DNA of 19,352 bases, from the NCBI GenBank assembly GCA_903925515.1, contig CAIYFP010000498.1, forward strand, positions 1 to 19,352, in the 5' to 3' direction. Each line of letters starts with the position of its first letter. Position 1 is the first letter of the stretch. This document shows, piece by piece, positions 6,237 to 14,553 of this stretch. The position numbers were made by a program, and so were the translations under genes. Source of the DNA: an uncultured Verrucomicrobiota bacterium (GTDB lineage Bacteria > Verrucomicrobiota > Verrucomicrobiia > Limisphaerales > UBA9464). The notes beneath the pieces were generated by a model. It had not been told where the DNA came from, ran no database searches, and saw only the letters and a program-made list of their open reading frames with translations.

Positions 6237-8729
6237 TCAAAGGGCGGGTTCGGCGGTGTAGAAGGCGAGGTCGTCGGTGATGGAGATGGAGACCTCGGCC
6301 GTGCCGGAGGCGGGGACGGCCAAGGTGGCGAGCGTGGAGAACGGGGCGCCCCAGCTCGGGGAGGACAGGACGCGGTAGGTTGCGCCCGGGGTTCCGGAAA
6401 GGGTGATGGCGAGCTCGTTGGGGCTGGCGAGGCGGAGGGAAAGGGCGGCGGGGCCGGCCTGGGTGGCGGCGTTGAGTTGATAGGCATGGATGCCGTTGTT
6501 GCTGTTGAGCGCGTAGAGGCGGTCCCTGCTGAGGGCGACGGAGCCGGTGCCGTTGATGTTGGGGCGGTCGAGCAGCAGGAGTTCCTGGTCGATGAGGACG
6601 GGGGCGTCCGGCGTGGCGACGTCGAGGAGCTGGACGTTGTCCGGGTTTTCAAAGGCGACGCCGGCGACGAGGGAGCCGTCGGGCGAGGCCCCGAGGGGGC
6701 CGAGGGAGGGGGTCGCCATGGTGGCGGGGATGGACTGGAGGACGGAGGCCGTGCCGGCATCGAAGTCGAAGGCGATGTGGAGGAGGGGCTTGCTGGTGGC
6801 GGTGGCCCAGAGGGTGGAGCCCTTGCCGAAGGCGAGGCCCAACCCGAAGTCGCCGGGCGCGATCTCGGGGAGGGTGAAGACCTTCGCGGTGATGGACGAG
6901 CCGCCGTCGGCGACCCTGAGGATCGCGAAGGCATTCCCGTTTCGGGCGGTCAGGGCGATGAGGGTGTTGTTGCCTGCGCCGCGGACGGCCACGGCATCGC
7001 CCCAACGCTGGGGCACGGCGAGCTCGGGGATGTCCGGGAGCAGGGCGGGCACGGTGTCCGGCGCGTCGTTTTCCCAGCGGTAAAGCCGCAGGGACGAGGT
7101 GGCGCCGTCGGTGGTCAGGTTGCAGACGAACACGGCGCCGTCGTCGGCGATGCCGGCCATGTTGACGGGGAAGGTGCCGCCGGAGATGGGGGTTTCGTCG
7201 GCGAGGGTGGTGAGGAGCCTGTGTTTCTCGGCGCCGGTTGCGCCGTCGAGGACGACGAGCTGGTTGGCGCCGGAACGGGACACGAGGAGGAGGTTGCCGT
7301 TGGCGGGGTTGAGCGCGAGGCCGCGCTGGGAGTTGTCCTCGTTGACGTAGGGGCGGGTTCCCGGGGCGATGGACCAGAGCGGGGTGAGGCGGGTGGAGGA
7401 GACGGGAGCCTTGATGGAGAGGATGGCGTCGCGGCTGGTGACGGTGCCGGCGGAGTTGGTGACGATGACGGAGTAGGTGCCTTCCTGGCTGGGGGTCAGG
7501 CCGGAGAGGGCGAGCTGGGAAGTGTTCTTGCCGGGGAGGGGCTGGCCGTTGAAGAGCCATTGGTAAGAGAAGGGCGGGGTGCCTTGGACGGCGACGGCGA
7601 AGACATGGTTGGCGGAGGCATAGACGGTGCTGGGCGAGGGTTGGCCGACGAGGACGGGCGGCTCGGCCACGACGGACTTCTGGATCTGGGCGGCGAGGAG
7701 GCCGTTGTTGGTGTCGAGCCCGATCACGGCCTCGCCGCGAATGGCGGCGGCGGCGGTGCCGTTGCCATTGGCGTTGGCGGCCGGGAAGGAGAGGGGGGAC
7801 CCGACCGCGATGGGGTTGGCGGGGTCGGCGAGGTCGAAGACGGCGAGGGTGTGGGTGGTGTAGTTGACGGCGGCGATGCGCTTGCTGGCGGGGTCGTAGG
7901 CAATGCCGGTGACGTTGGCGGGAACGAGGGTGGTGGGGATGGTGCGGGCGGTGGATGCCTTGCCGCCGGCGACATCGAGCTGGAGGTGGGTCAGGGGTTG
8001 GCCGTTGAGCTTGGCCCATGCGGTGTTGCCCTCGCCGAACGCGAGGCCGAGGCCGATCCGGCCGGTGACGTCCGTGGTGAGGACCCTTGGGGTGAACGCC
8101 TTGCCGTCGGTGGTTTGGAAGAGGACGAGGTAACGGCCGGAACGTGCGCTGAAGAGGATCTCGGTCTGGGTGCCGGACCCACGCACGGCCATGGTGTCGC
8201 CGAAGCGCAGGTCGTTCGCGGTGCCGGGGTTGGCGACGGATTCGAGGGGGTTGCCGGCGTAGGCGAGCTCGACGGGGGCGTCGGGTTGGTCGTTGGCCCA
8301 GCGGTAGATGCGAAGGGGCCCCGTGGTGACGTTGCCGGCAAGGTTGGCGGCGAACACGGCACCGTCCTCGGCGGCGCCCACGAGGTTCAACGGCAGCGTG
8401 CCCCCGGCGATGATGGCCTCGCCGGCGGCGTCGGTGGAGAGCAGGGCGCGTGGCGTGCCGGAGGTTGCAGAGCCGTCGTCGCCGGAGGTGCCGTCGAGGA
8501 CATAGACGTTGGGGCCGCCCGCGCGGCTGAGGAGGAGGACGTTGCCGTTGGCGGGGTTGAGGGCGGCGCCGCGCTCGGTGTTGCCGGTGGCGACGTAGGG
8601 GCGGTCGCCCGGGGCGATTATCCATGTCTCGACGAGGGAATCGGCAAGCAGGGGCAGGGTGCCCGAGGCCGAGACGAGGAGTAGGGAAAGCAGGGAGGAA
8701 ATGGCGAGGTGGATGCGGCCGGTTTTCAT
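6237..8729 (-). CDS. Secreted two-repeat beta-propeller-like protein with central Ig-like domain
   Basis: The product has 830 residues. A signal peptide spans about 1-30 (Lys/Arg start, SSLLSLLLVSASG, LLADS). Two long homologous halves follow. Half A, 36-345, opens with IIAPGDRPYV, NTERGAALNPANGNVLLLSR and VYVLDGTSG. Half B, 451-751, opens with SIAPGTRPYV, NSQRGLALNPANGNLLLVSR and LVVLDGATG. Both share GGT(L/F)P(L/V)N, EDGAVF/DDGAVF, RLYRWxND-like text, GLGLAFGxG and (D/S)NNG near the end. Between them lies an Ig-like domain (357-440: PPFSYQWLFNGQPLPG, LSGLTPSQEGTYSVIVTNSAG). The C-terminus (761-830) resembles the beta-sandwich tails of verrucomicrobial exported proteins (GATYRVLSSPSW, FYTAEPAL). 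The halves may correspond to DUF4623, but I am unsure. ATG 8729 has GGAG 9 nt upstream. The prepilin gene follows. Confidence 0.85.
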   Translation of the reverse strand: MKTGRIHLAISSLLSLLLVSASGTLPLLADSLVETWIIAPGDRPYVATGNTERGAALNPANGNVLLLSRAGGPNVYVLDGTSGDDGSATSGTPRALLSTDAAGEAIIAGGTLPLNLVGAAEDGAVFAANLAGNVTTGPLRIYRWANDQPDAPVELAYAGNPLESVANPGTANDLRFGDTMAVRGSGTQTEILFSARSGRYLVLFQTTDGKAFTPRVLTTDVTGRIGLGLAFGEGNTAWAKLNGQPLTHLQLDVAGGKASTARTIPTTLVPANVTGIAYDPASKRIAAVNYTTHTLAVFDLADPANPIAVGSPLSFPAANANGNGTAAAAIRGEAVIGLDTNNGLLAAQIQKSVVAEPPVLVGQPSPSTVYASANHVFAVAVQGTPPFSYQWLFNGQPLPGKNTSQLALSGLTPSQEGTYSVIVTNSAGTVTSRDAILSIKAPVSSTRLTPLWSIAPGTRPYVNEDNSQRGLALNPANGNLLLVSRSGANQLVVLDGATGAEKHRLLTTLADETPISGGTFPVNMAGIADDGAVFVCNLTTDGATSSLRLYRWENDAPDTVPALLPDIPELAVPQRWGDAVAVRGAGNNTLIALTARNGNAFAILRVADGGSSITAKVFTLPEIAPGDFGLGLAFGKGSTLWATATSKPLLHIAFDFDAGTASVLQSIPATMATPSLGPLGASPDGSLVAGVAFENPDNVQLLDVATPDAPVLIDQELLLLDRPNINGTGSVALSRDRLYALNSNNGIHAYQLNAATQAGPAALSLRLASPNELAITLSGTPGATYRVLSSPSWGAPFSTLATLAVPASGTAEVSISITDDLAFYTAEPAL

Positions 8730-8905
8730 GGTCCAATGCTCCGAAGAATGGAAGGAACCGTGCCGTGGGTTTGGATTCTTTCAACCGCGAACGCCGTGCC
8801 CTGATGCGCGCGCAAGCCGTTCCTGAGTGCCCGGTTCTTGCCCCACGCGGCGCCGACGGAGGGTTGAAAAGACAGGTCCTCAAGGCGTCTGGGCGTCATG
8901 GCGTG
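8730..8905 (-). promoter_or_regulatory. Upstream region of the 830-residue secreted protein gene
   Basis: This stretch lies between the terminator and the start at 8729 and must contain the promoter of that gene. TTGAAA occurs on the minus strand near 8780 but has no convincing -10 partner. A 57-codon frame (8726-8899) crosses it and ends in an ATGA overlap with the start codon; see findings. Confidence 0.35.
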
Positions 8906-8933
8906 AAAAAATCCATGCCGCCTCATGCACGGA
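8906..8933 (-). terminator. Rho-independent terminator after the purC-cotH operon
   Basis: Read on the minus strand: stem TCCGTGC, loop ATGAGGCG, stem GCATGGA (7 bp with one G-T pair), followed immediately by TTTTTT. It lies 64 bp past the stop of the CotH-like gene and upstream of the 830-residue protein gene, so it separates the two transcription units. Confidence 0.75.
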
Positions 8934-8996
8934 TTGCCCTCACGCGGGCTCCGGACGGTGCCATTCAGGAATGGCCGGCGCCCGGCGCGGCGGGAT

Positions 8997-10739
8997 TCAC
9001 TTGAAGCGCGGCAGGCGCCAGACCTCGGCGTCGATGCGGCCGCGCACGGTGGCGCCGTCGGCGACGCCGGCCTCCTCCAGGGTGAGGCTTCCGGAGAGAA
9101 GGCCGGCGGCGGCGGTGCCTTCGGAAGGCAAGCCTTCGAGGAAATAGCCCGGGTTCTGGAACAGCCCGACGCGGAGGGTGCGTCCGGGGACGAACTCGTC
9201 GCGCCATGCCTGGATGGATGGGACGCGCAGGGAGGCGAGGCCGCGGAGGGCGAGGATGTTGAGGGTGACGGAGTTGGTCTGGCGGGAGTCGAGGCCACGG
9301 GAGACGGAGACGCCGACCTTGGAGAAGGATTGTTCCTCGCCGTCGAGGATGAGGCGGATGGAGGCGGTGCCGTTGGTGAGCCAGTCGGAGGGGAGCCTGT
9401 CATGGAACCGGGTGTCGAACACGGCGGTGAGGCGACCCCATGGGCGGAGTCCGGGCGGCTCGCGCTCGGGCCAGCGCCATGGGGAGGACGGCGCGCGAAG
9501 CTCCGGGCCGAGGACGTCGGCCCTGCGTCGGATGAAGTCGCGGGTGCGTTGGAGCACGGCCCTGTGCCCGCGACGTTCGGGGGCCATGGCGGAGGCGGCG
9601 AGGGCTTCGAGGCGGTCGGACTCGGCGAGCCACTGCGGGGCGTGCCATGAGGACTGGAGGAGTTGGCGGAGGCGATCGCGGTAACGTTCGCGCCATGTGG
9701 GGTGGTTGTAGAGGGCGCGAGCGAGGAGCGCGGAGGCGCGGACGGAGCGTGGCGCGCCGCGCGGGGTGAAGGGGTTCGGGCTGCCGAGGCATTGGTCGGC
9801 GCCCCACGGGATGAAGACGAGGCGGCCGTCGCGCGGGCGTTGATGGACTAGGAAGTTGTTTTGGTTGTTGGCGTAGCCGTCCCAGTGATCGACGAGGACC
9901 TCGGCGGCCCAGAAGGTGAGGAAGGCGTCGAGGTCCACGTCCTTTTCGAGGGCGACGAGGTCGGGGGCGTCCGGGTTGGAGAGGGCGGAGGCGACGCGAT
10001 GGAGGATGGCCGAGTCGGCGGGCGTGGTGCCCTTCTTGGGCTCGAGCAACGGGAGGAGCGCGGGGGAGAAGTCGGCGAGGGTACCCTCCCAGAGTCCGCC
10101 ATGGGGGCTGCCATGGGCGCGGAGGAGGAAGTCGCGGTCCACGGGTTCCAGCAGCGTGTACACGCCGAGGGCCTGGCCGTTGACCTCGACGGACGCGAGT
10201 GCGGTTCGGGGGGCGGGGACGCCGAGGGCGTGGAACATGGCCATGGCGAGGGAGAGCTGGATGGAGGAGGGGTCCTGCTGGGCGTTGGCGAGGGTGACGC
10301 GTCGCCAGCCGCCGGGGCCGCGTTGGCCGGGCTCGGAGGGAAACTCGATGTTGAGCGAGGGGCGTTCGCGGCTGAAGGAGCCGACAAAGCCGCGCTTGCG
10401 GAGGCTGGCGTTGGCCCATGGCTTGCCGTCGAGGACGAGGGTGCCGGGGTGCTTGCGGTAGCCGCGGTCGGCGGGTCCCCGGGTTCGGTCGGGCCCGAGC
10501 AGCTGGACGAAGTCGCCGCCATCGCGGCGGAGTGCGGACCAGGCGTCGGCGGGCATGGAGATCTGGACGGCGTGGAGGACGGAGGGGTCGAACCACGAGG
10601 GGGCGGCGTCCACGGCGCGGGCGAAGGGCCAGGGGAGGAGGAGGCCAAGGAGCAGGAGGGCCGGCAGCCACGCCGGGCCGTGGCCATGGCGCAGGTCGCC
10701 TGCCCATGAGGACCGGGGCGATGGGGGGGGCACGGGCAC
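8997..10739 (-). CDS. Secreted CotH-kinase-family protein
   Basis: CotH proteins are atypical protein kinases (Bacillus CotH phosphorylates spore-coat proteins); in non-sporing bacteria the substrates are unknown. The product has 580 residues if started at GTG 10739; GTG 10733 is equally possible. No in-frame ATG precedes the signal peptide (GPAWLPALLLLGLLLPWPFARA, about 21-42). CotH features: SLRKRGFVGSFS then LNIEF (112-133), NAQQDPSSIQLSLA (152-165), GVPAPRTALASVEVNGQALGVYTLLEPVD (173-201), GGLWEG (214-219), the catalytic/metal segment HWDGYANNQNNF (285-296) and IPWGADQ (310-316). Residues about 430-580 form a further beta-rich region with VGVSVSRGLDS and an FQNPGYFLEGLP segment. It starts 22 nt after purC, which suggests co-transcription, and ends at a terminator. 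No ribosome binding site is seen, so a small sequence error near the start is a remote alternative. Confidence 0.85.
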   Translation of the reverse strand: MPVPPPSPRSSWAGDLRHGHGPAWLPALLLLGLLLPWPFARAVDAAPSWFDPSVLHAVQISMPADAWSALRRDGGDFVQLLGPDRTRGPADRGYRKHPGTLVLDGKPWANASLRKRGFVGSFSRERPSLNIEFPSEPGQRGPGGWRRVTLANAQQDPSSIQLSLAMAMFHALGVPAPRTALASVEVNGQALGVYTLLEPVDRDFLLRAHGSPHGGLWEGTLADFSPALLPLLEPKKGTTPADSAILHRVASALSNPDAPDLVALEKDVDLDAFLTFWAAEVLVDHWDGYANNQNNFLVHQRPRDGRLVFIPWGADQCLGSPNPFTPRGAPRSVRASALLARALYNHPTWRERYRDRLRQLLQSSWHAPQWLAESDRLEALAASAMAPERRGHRAVLQRTRDFIRRRADVLGPELRAPSSPWRWPEREPPGLRPWGRLTAVFDTRFHDRLPSDWLTNGTASIRLILDGEEQSFSKVGVSVSRGLDSRQTNSVTLNILALRGLASLRVPSIQAWRDEFVPGRTLRVGLFQNPGYFLEGLPSEGTAAAGLLSGSLTLEEAGVADGATVRGRIDAEVWRLPRFK

Positions 10740-10761
10740 GGCCAGCGAGGTGGGGTTGGGC

Positions 10762-11652
<891 letters not shown>

Positions 11653-11859
11653 GCGTGGGGGCAGGATGGGGGAATTGGCCGCGGAGGTGAAGCAGGGAGA
11701 GGGCGTCGCCCATGCCTCGTCATGGCGAACCCTGTGCGGTGCCCCCCTTCCTCAGGGTCCCATCCTCCCGCCGACGGGAACGCGCGGGAGACATGGCGTC
11801 ATTCTTTGGATGGACGCTTCTCAGCGTGACGTGCCGTGGGTAAGGGTTGGGGAGTCCCG
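11653..11859. promoter_or_regulatory. Divergent promoter region between purC and the DUF1549/DUF1553 gene
   Basis: These 207 bp must hold both promoters. No PurR-like operator, purine riboswitch or clear -35/-10 pair was recognised. A small perfect hairpin, ACGCT-TCTC-AGCGT at 11814-11827, lies 32 nt before the plus-strand start and might sit in its leader. GGGGAG at about 11849-11854 is the ribosome binding site for the start at 11860. Confidence 0.35.
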
Positions 11860-14550
11860 ATGATTATCTGGCTTGCCATGGTGGTTTGGCGTGTGTTGGG
11901 CGCGAGGCTTCACTGGAGGTGGATTGCCATGGCGGGAATGGCGACGGAACTGGCGGGTGCAGACGGGCATTGGTCCTATCGTCCGCTGGGGGACGTCGTT
12001 CCTCCCATGGTGGACGGGGTGGTGCATCCGGTGGACGCGTTCATCGAGCGGGAGTTGAGGCGGGAACGGGTGGAGGTGGCGGTCGAGGCGACCCGCGCGG
12101 AGTGGCTGCGGCGCGTGACGTTCGACCTGCACGGGTTGGCGCCGACGCCCGACGAGCTGGACGCCTTGGAGCGGGACACGTTGCCGGGGGCCTACGAGCG
12201 GGTGGTGGACCGGTTGCTGGCGTCGCCGAGGCACGGGGAGCGCTGGGCGCGGCACTGGATGGACGCGGCGCATTTCGCGGAGACCCACGGGCATGACCAG
12301 GACCGGATCCGGACGGAGGCGTGGCCTTACCGGGACTATCTGGTAAGGGCCTTCAACGACGACGTGCCCTACGCGCGGTTCGTGCAGGAGCAGGTGGCGG
12401 GAGACGTGATGTTCCCGGGGAGGCCGGAGGTTGCGGCGGCGCTGGGCTTCGTGGCGGGCGGGCCCTGGGACGAGAGCTCGTTGCGGGACATCCGGGAGGA
12501 CACGACGGACCGGCAGGTGGCGCGGTACGTGGACCGGGACGACATGGTCTCGACGGTGATGGGGGTTTTTGCGAGCACGACGGTGCAGTGCGCGCGGTGC
12601 CATGACCACAAGTTCGACCCGGTGCCGCAGACGGACTACTACGCGTTGCAGGCCGTGTTCGCGGGGGTGGAACGTGCGCATCGGGAATATCATCCGGATC
12701 CCGAGGTGAACGGGCGATGGAGGCAGGTGCGCCTTGATCTTGCGCGGGTGGCTCGGAGGGACCCGGAACGGTTGCTGGGCGCCGAGGCCGGGTTGGAGAC
12801 GCGCGCGTGGGAGGCGTCGCGGCGGGGCGCGGACTCGGCATGGAAGACGGTGACGTGGGACCGGGCGGAGGCTGACGCGGGGGTGAGGCTGGTGGTGCAG
12901 GCCGATGGAAGCTTGCTGGCGACGGGGGAGAACCCGGCGAAGGCCGACTATGTGCTGGAGTGGAAGGGGGATGGCGGGAGGTTGACGGGTTTGCGGTTGG
13001 AGGTGATGCCGGACGCGAGCCTCCCGAAGAAGGGGCCCGGGCGCGCAGAGAACGGGAACCTCCACCTGAGCGAATTGAAGGCGGAGGTCCGGGGCGGCCC
13101 GGGGGGAGGCGTGCGGCCGGTGCGATTCGCACGGGCGACGGCGAGCCATGAGCAGGACGGGTGGCGGGTGGCGGCGGCGCTGGACGGGGACGAGAAGACG
13201 GCATGGGGGATTCATCCGCGGGAGGGGGAGGCGCACGCGGCGGTGCTCGAGCTGGCGTCGCCGGTGGAGCTGGGTGGCGGGGAGGTCCTCGTGCTGCGGT
13301 TGCAGCAGCGGCACGGGGGTTCGCACACGATCGGCCGGTTCCGGGTGCAAGGGACCGGGGTGGACCACCCGCCGACGGCCTTGCCGGCGAGGATTTCCGA
13401 CGTGGTGGTGAAGTCGGCCGGGGAGAGGACGACGGAGCAAAGGATGGAGCTGGCGGCATGGGTTCTCGGGGAGCGGCTGAACCGGGAGCTTGGGGCCTTG
13501 CCAGCCGCGTCTCGTGTGTATGCGATCGCGGACGTGTTCGAGCCGGACGCCGGGTTGAGGCCGCCGCCGGGGGTGCGGGAGGTGCGGGTGCTGAAGCGGG
13601 GCGAGATTGGAAGGGCGGGGGACGTGGCGCGGCCCGGCGCGCTGGGATGCGTGTCGGGGATGGCGTCGCGTTTTGCGGTGCCGGGGGATGCGCCGGAGGG
13701 GGAGCGCCGGGCTGCCCTGGCGCGGTGGCTGGTGGATCGGGACAACGCGTTGACATGGCGCTCGGCGGTGAATCGTGCATGGCATCACCATTTCGGGCGG
13801 GGGATCGTGGCGACGCCGAACGATTTTGGGCGGATGGGCGCGACGCCGACGCACCCGGAGTTGCTGGATTGGCTGGCGACGTGGTTCCGGGACGAGGCGC
13901 GGGGCTCGATGAAGGCCTTGCACCGGCTGCTGGTGACGAGCGCGGCGTACCGTCGCTCGTCGCGGGCCGGGGCCGCGACGCTGGAGAAGGACGCGGGGAA
14001 CCGGTTGTGGTCGCGGATGCCGAGGCAACGGCTGGACGCGGAGAGCGTTCGGGACGCGTTGATGCAGGCGAGCGGGCGCCTGGACCTGCGCATGGGCGGG
14101 CCCGGGGACCGGCAATTCGACATGAAGCCGGGCATCCACGTGACGCCGCGGCTGGATTACACGCTGTTTGACGTGGACACGGAGGCGGGGGCACGGAGGA
14201 GCGTGTACCGGTTCCTGTTCCGGACGTTGCCGGACCCGTTCTTCGAGGCGCTGGATTGCCCGGCAGGCGACCAGATGGTGGGGGCCCGGGACAACACGGT
14301 GACGGTGCAGCAGGCACTGGCGCTGTGGAACAACGCGTTCGTGGCGAGGCAGTCGGTGTGGCTGGCCCGGAGGCTGGCGCACGAGGCGCGGGACGTGGGC
14401 GGGCAGGTGGAGCTCGGGTGCCGATTGCTTTGGGGGCGGGTGCCCGACGCGGCGGAGCGGGCGGAGCTGGAGGGGCATGTGCGGCGTCATGGGCTGGCGA
14501 GCGCCTGCCGGGTGTTGGCGAACAGCAATGCGTTTGTGTTCGTGGAGTAG
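11860..14550 (+). CDS. DUF1549/DUF1553 (PSCyt2/PSD1-type) exported protein
   Basis: The product has 896 residues when started at ATG 11860, which has GGGGAG 5 nt upstream; an in-frame GTG at 11836 is less likely. The N-terminus is hydrophobic and signal-like (IIWLAMVVWRVLG). The DUF1549 domain spans about 47-270: RRVTFDLHGLAPTPDELDAL (84-103), DRLLASPRHGERWARHWMD (117-135), then a CARCHDHKFDPVPQTDYY block (245-262) whose Cys244-Cys247-His248 has the CxxCH form of a haem site. Residues about 325-515 are a beta-rich insert (WGIHPREGEAHAAVLEL, HGGSHTIGRFRV). DUF1553 spans about 605-880: RRAALARWLVDRDNALTWRSAVNRAWHHHFGRGIV, the TPTHPELLDWLA block, RMPRQRLDAESVRDA, TVTVQQALALWNN. The family's activity is unknown. 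It lacks the separate N-terminal PSCyt1 cytochrome domain found in many relatives. The DUF1501 gene follows after 3 nt. Confidence 0.93.
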   Translation: MIIWLAMVVWRVLGARLHWRWIAMAGMATELAGADGHWSYRPLGDVVPPMVDGVVHPVDAFIERELRRERVEVAVEATRAEWLRRVTFDLHGLAPTPDELDALERDTLPGAYERVVDRLLASPRHGERWARHWMDAAHFAETHGHDQDRIRTEAWPYRDYLVRAFNDDVPYARFVQEQVAGDVMFPGRPEVAAALGFVAGGPWDESSLRDIREDTTDRQVARYVDRDDMVSTVMGVFASTTVQCARCHDHKFDPVPQTDYYALQAVFAGVERAHREYHPDPEVNGRWRQVRLDLARVARRDPERLLGAEAGLETRAWEASRRGADSAWKTVTWDRAEADAGVRLVVQADGSLLATGENPAKADYVLEWKGDGGRLTGLRLEVMPDASLPKKGPGRAENGNLHLSELKAEVRGGPGGGVRPVRFARATASHEQDGWRVAAALDGDEKTAWGIHPREGEAHAAVLELASPVELGGGEVLVLRLQQRHGGSHTIGRFRVQGTGVDHPPTALPARISDVVVKSAGERTTEQRMELAAWVLGERLNRELGALPAASRVYAIADVFEPDAGLRPPPGVREVRVLKRGEIGRAGDVARPGALGCVSGMASRFAVPGDAPEGERRAALARWLVDRDNALTWRSAVNRAWHHHFGRGIVATPNDFGRMGATPTHPELLDWLATWFRDEARGSMKALHRLLVTSAAYRRSSRAGAATLEKDAGNRLWSRMPRQRLDAESVRDALMQASGRLDLRMGGPGDRQFDMKPGIHVTPRLDYTLFDVDTEAGARRSVYRFLFRTLPDPFFEALDCPAGDQMVGARDNTVTVQQALALWNNAFVARQSVWLARRLAHEARDVGGQVELGCRLLWGRVPDAAERAELEGHVRRHGLASACRVLANSNAFVFVE

Positions 14551-14553
14551 GGA

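Noticed and set aside
6201..8684. Long plus-strand frame (about 827 codons) rich in Gly, Glu, Asp and Val
   Set aside because: It is the antisense shadow of the secreted propeller protein; low complexity and no family motifs.
8960..8975. Inverted repeat GCCATTC-AG-GAATGGC just after the CotH-like gene
   Set aside because: The loop is tiny and no T-run follows; the hairpin at 8906-8933 is the better terminator.
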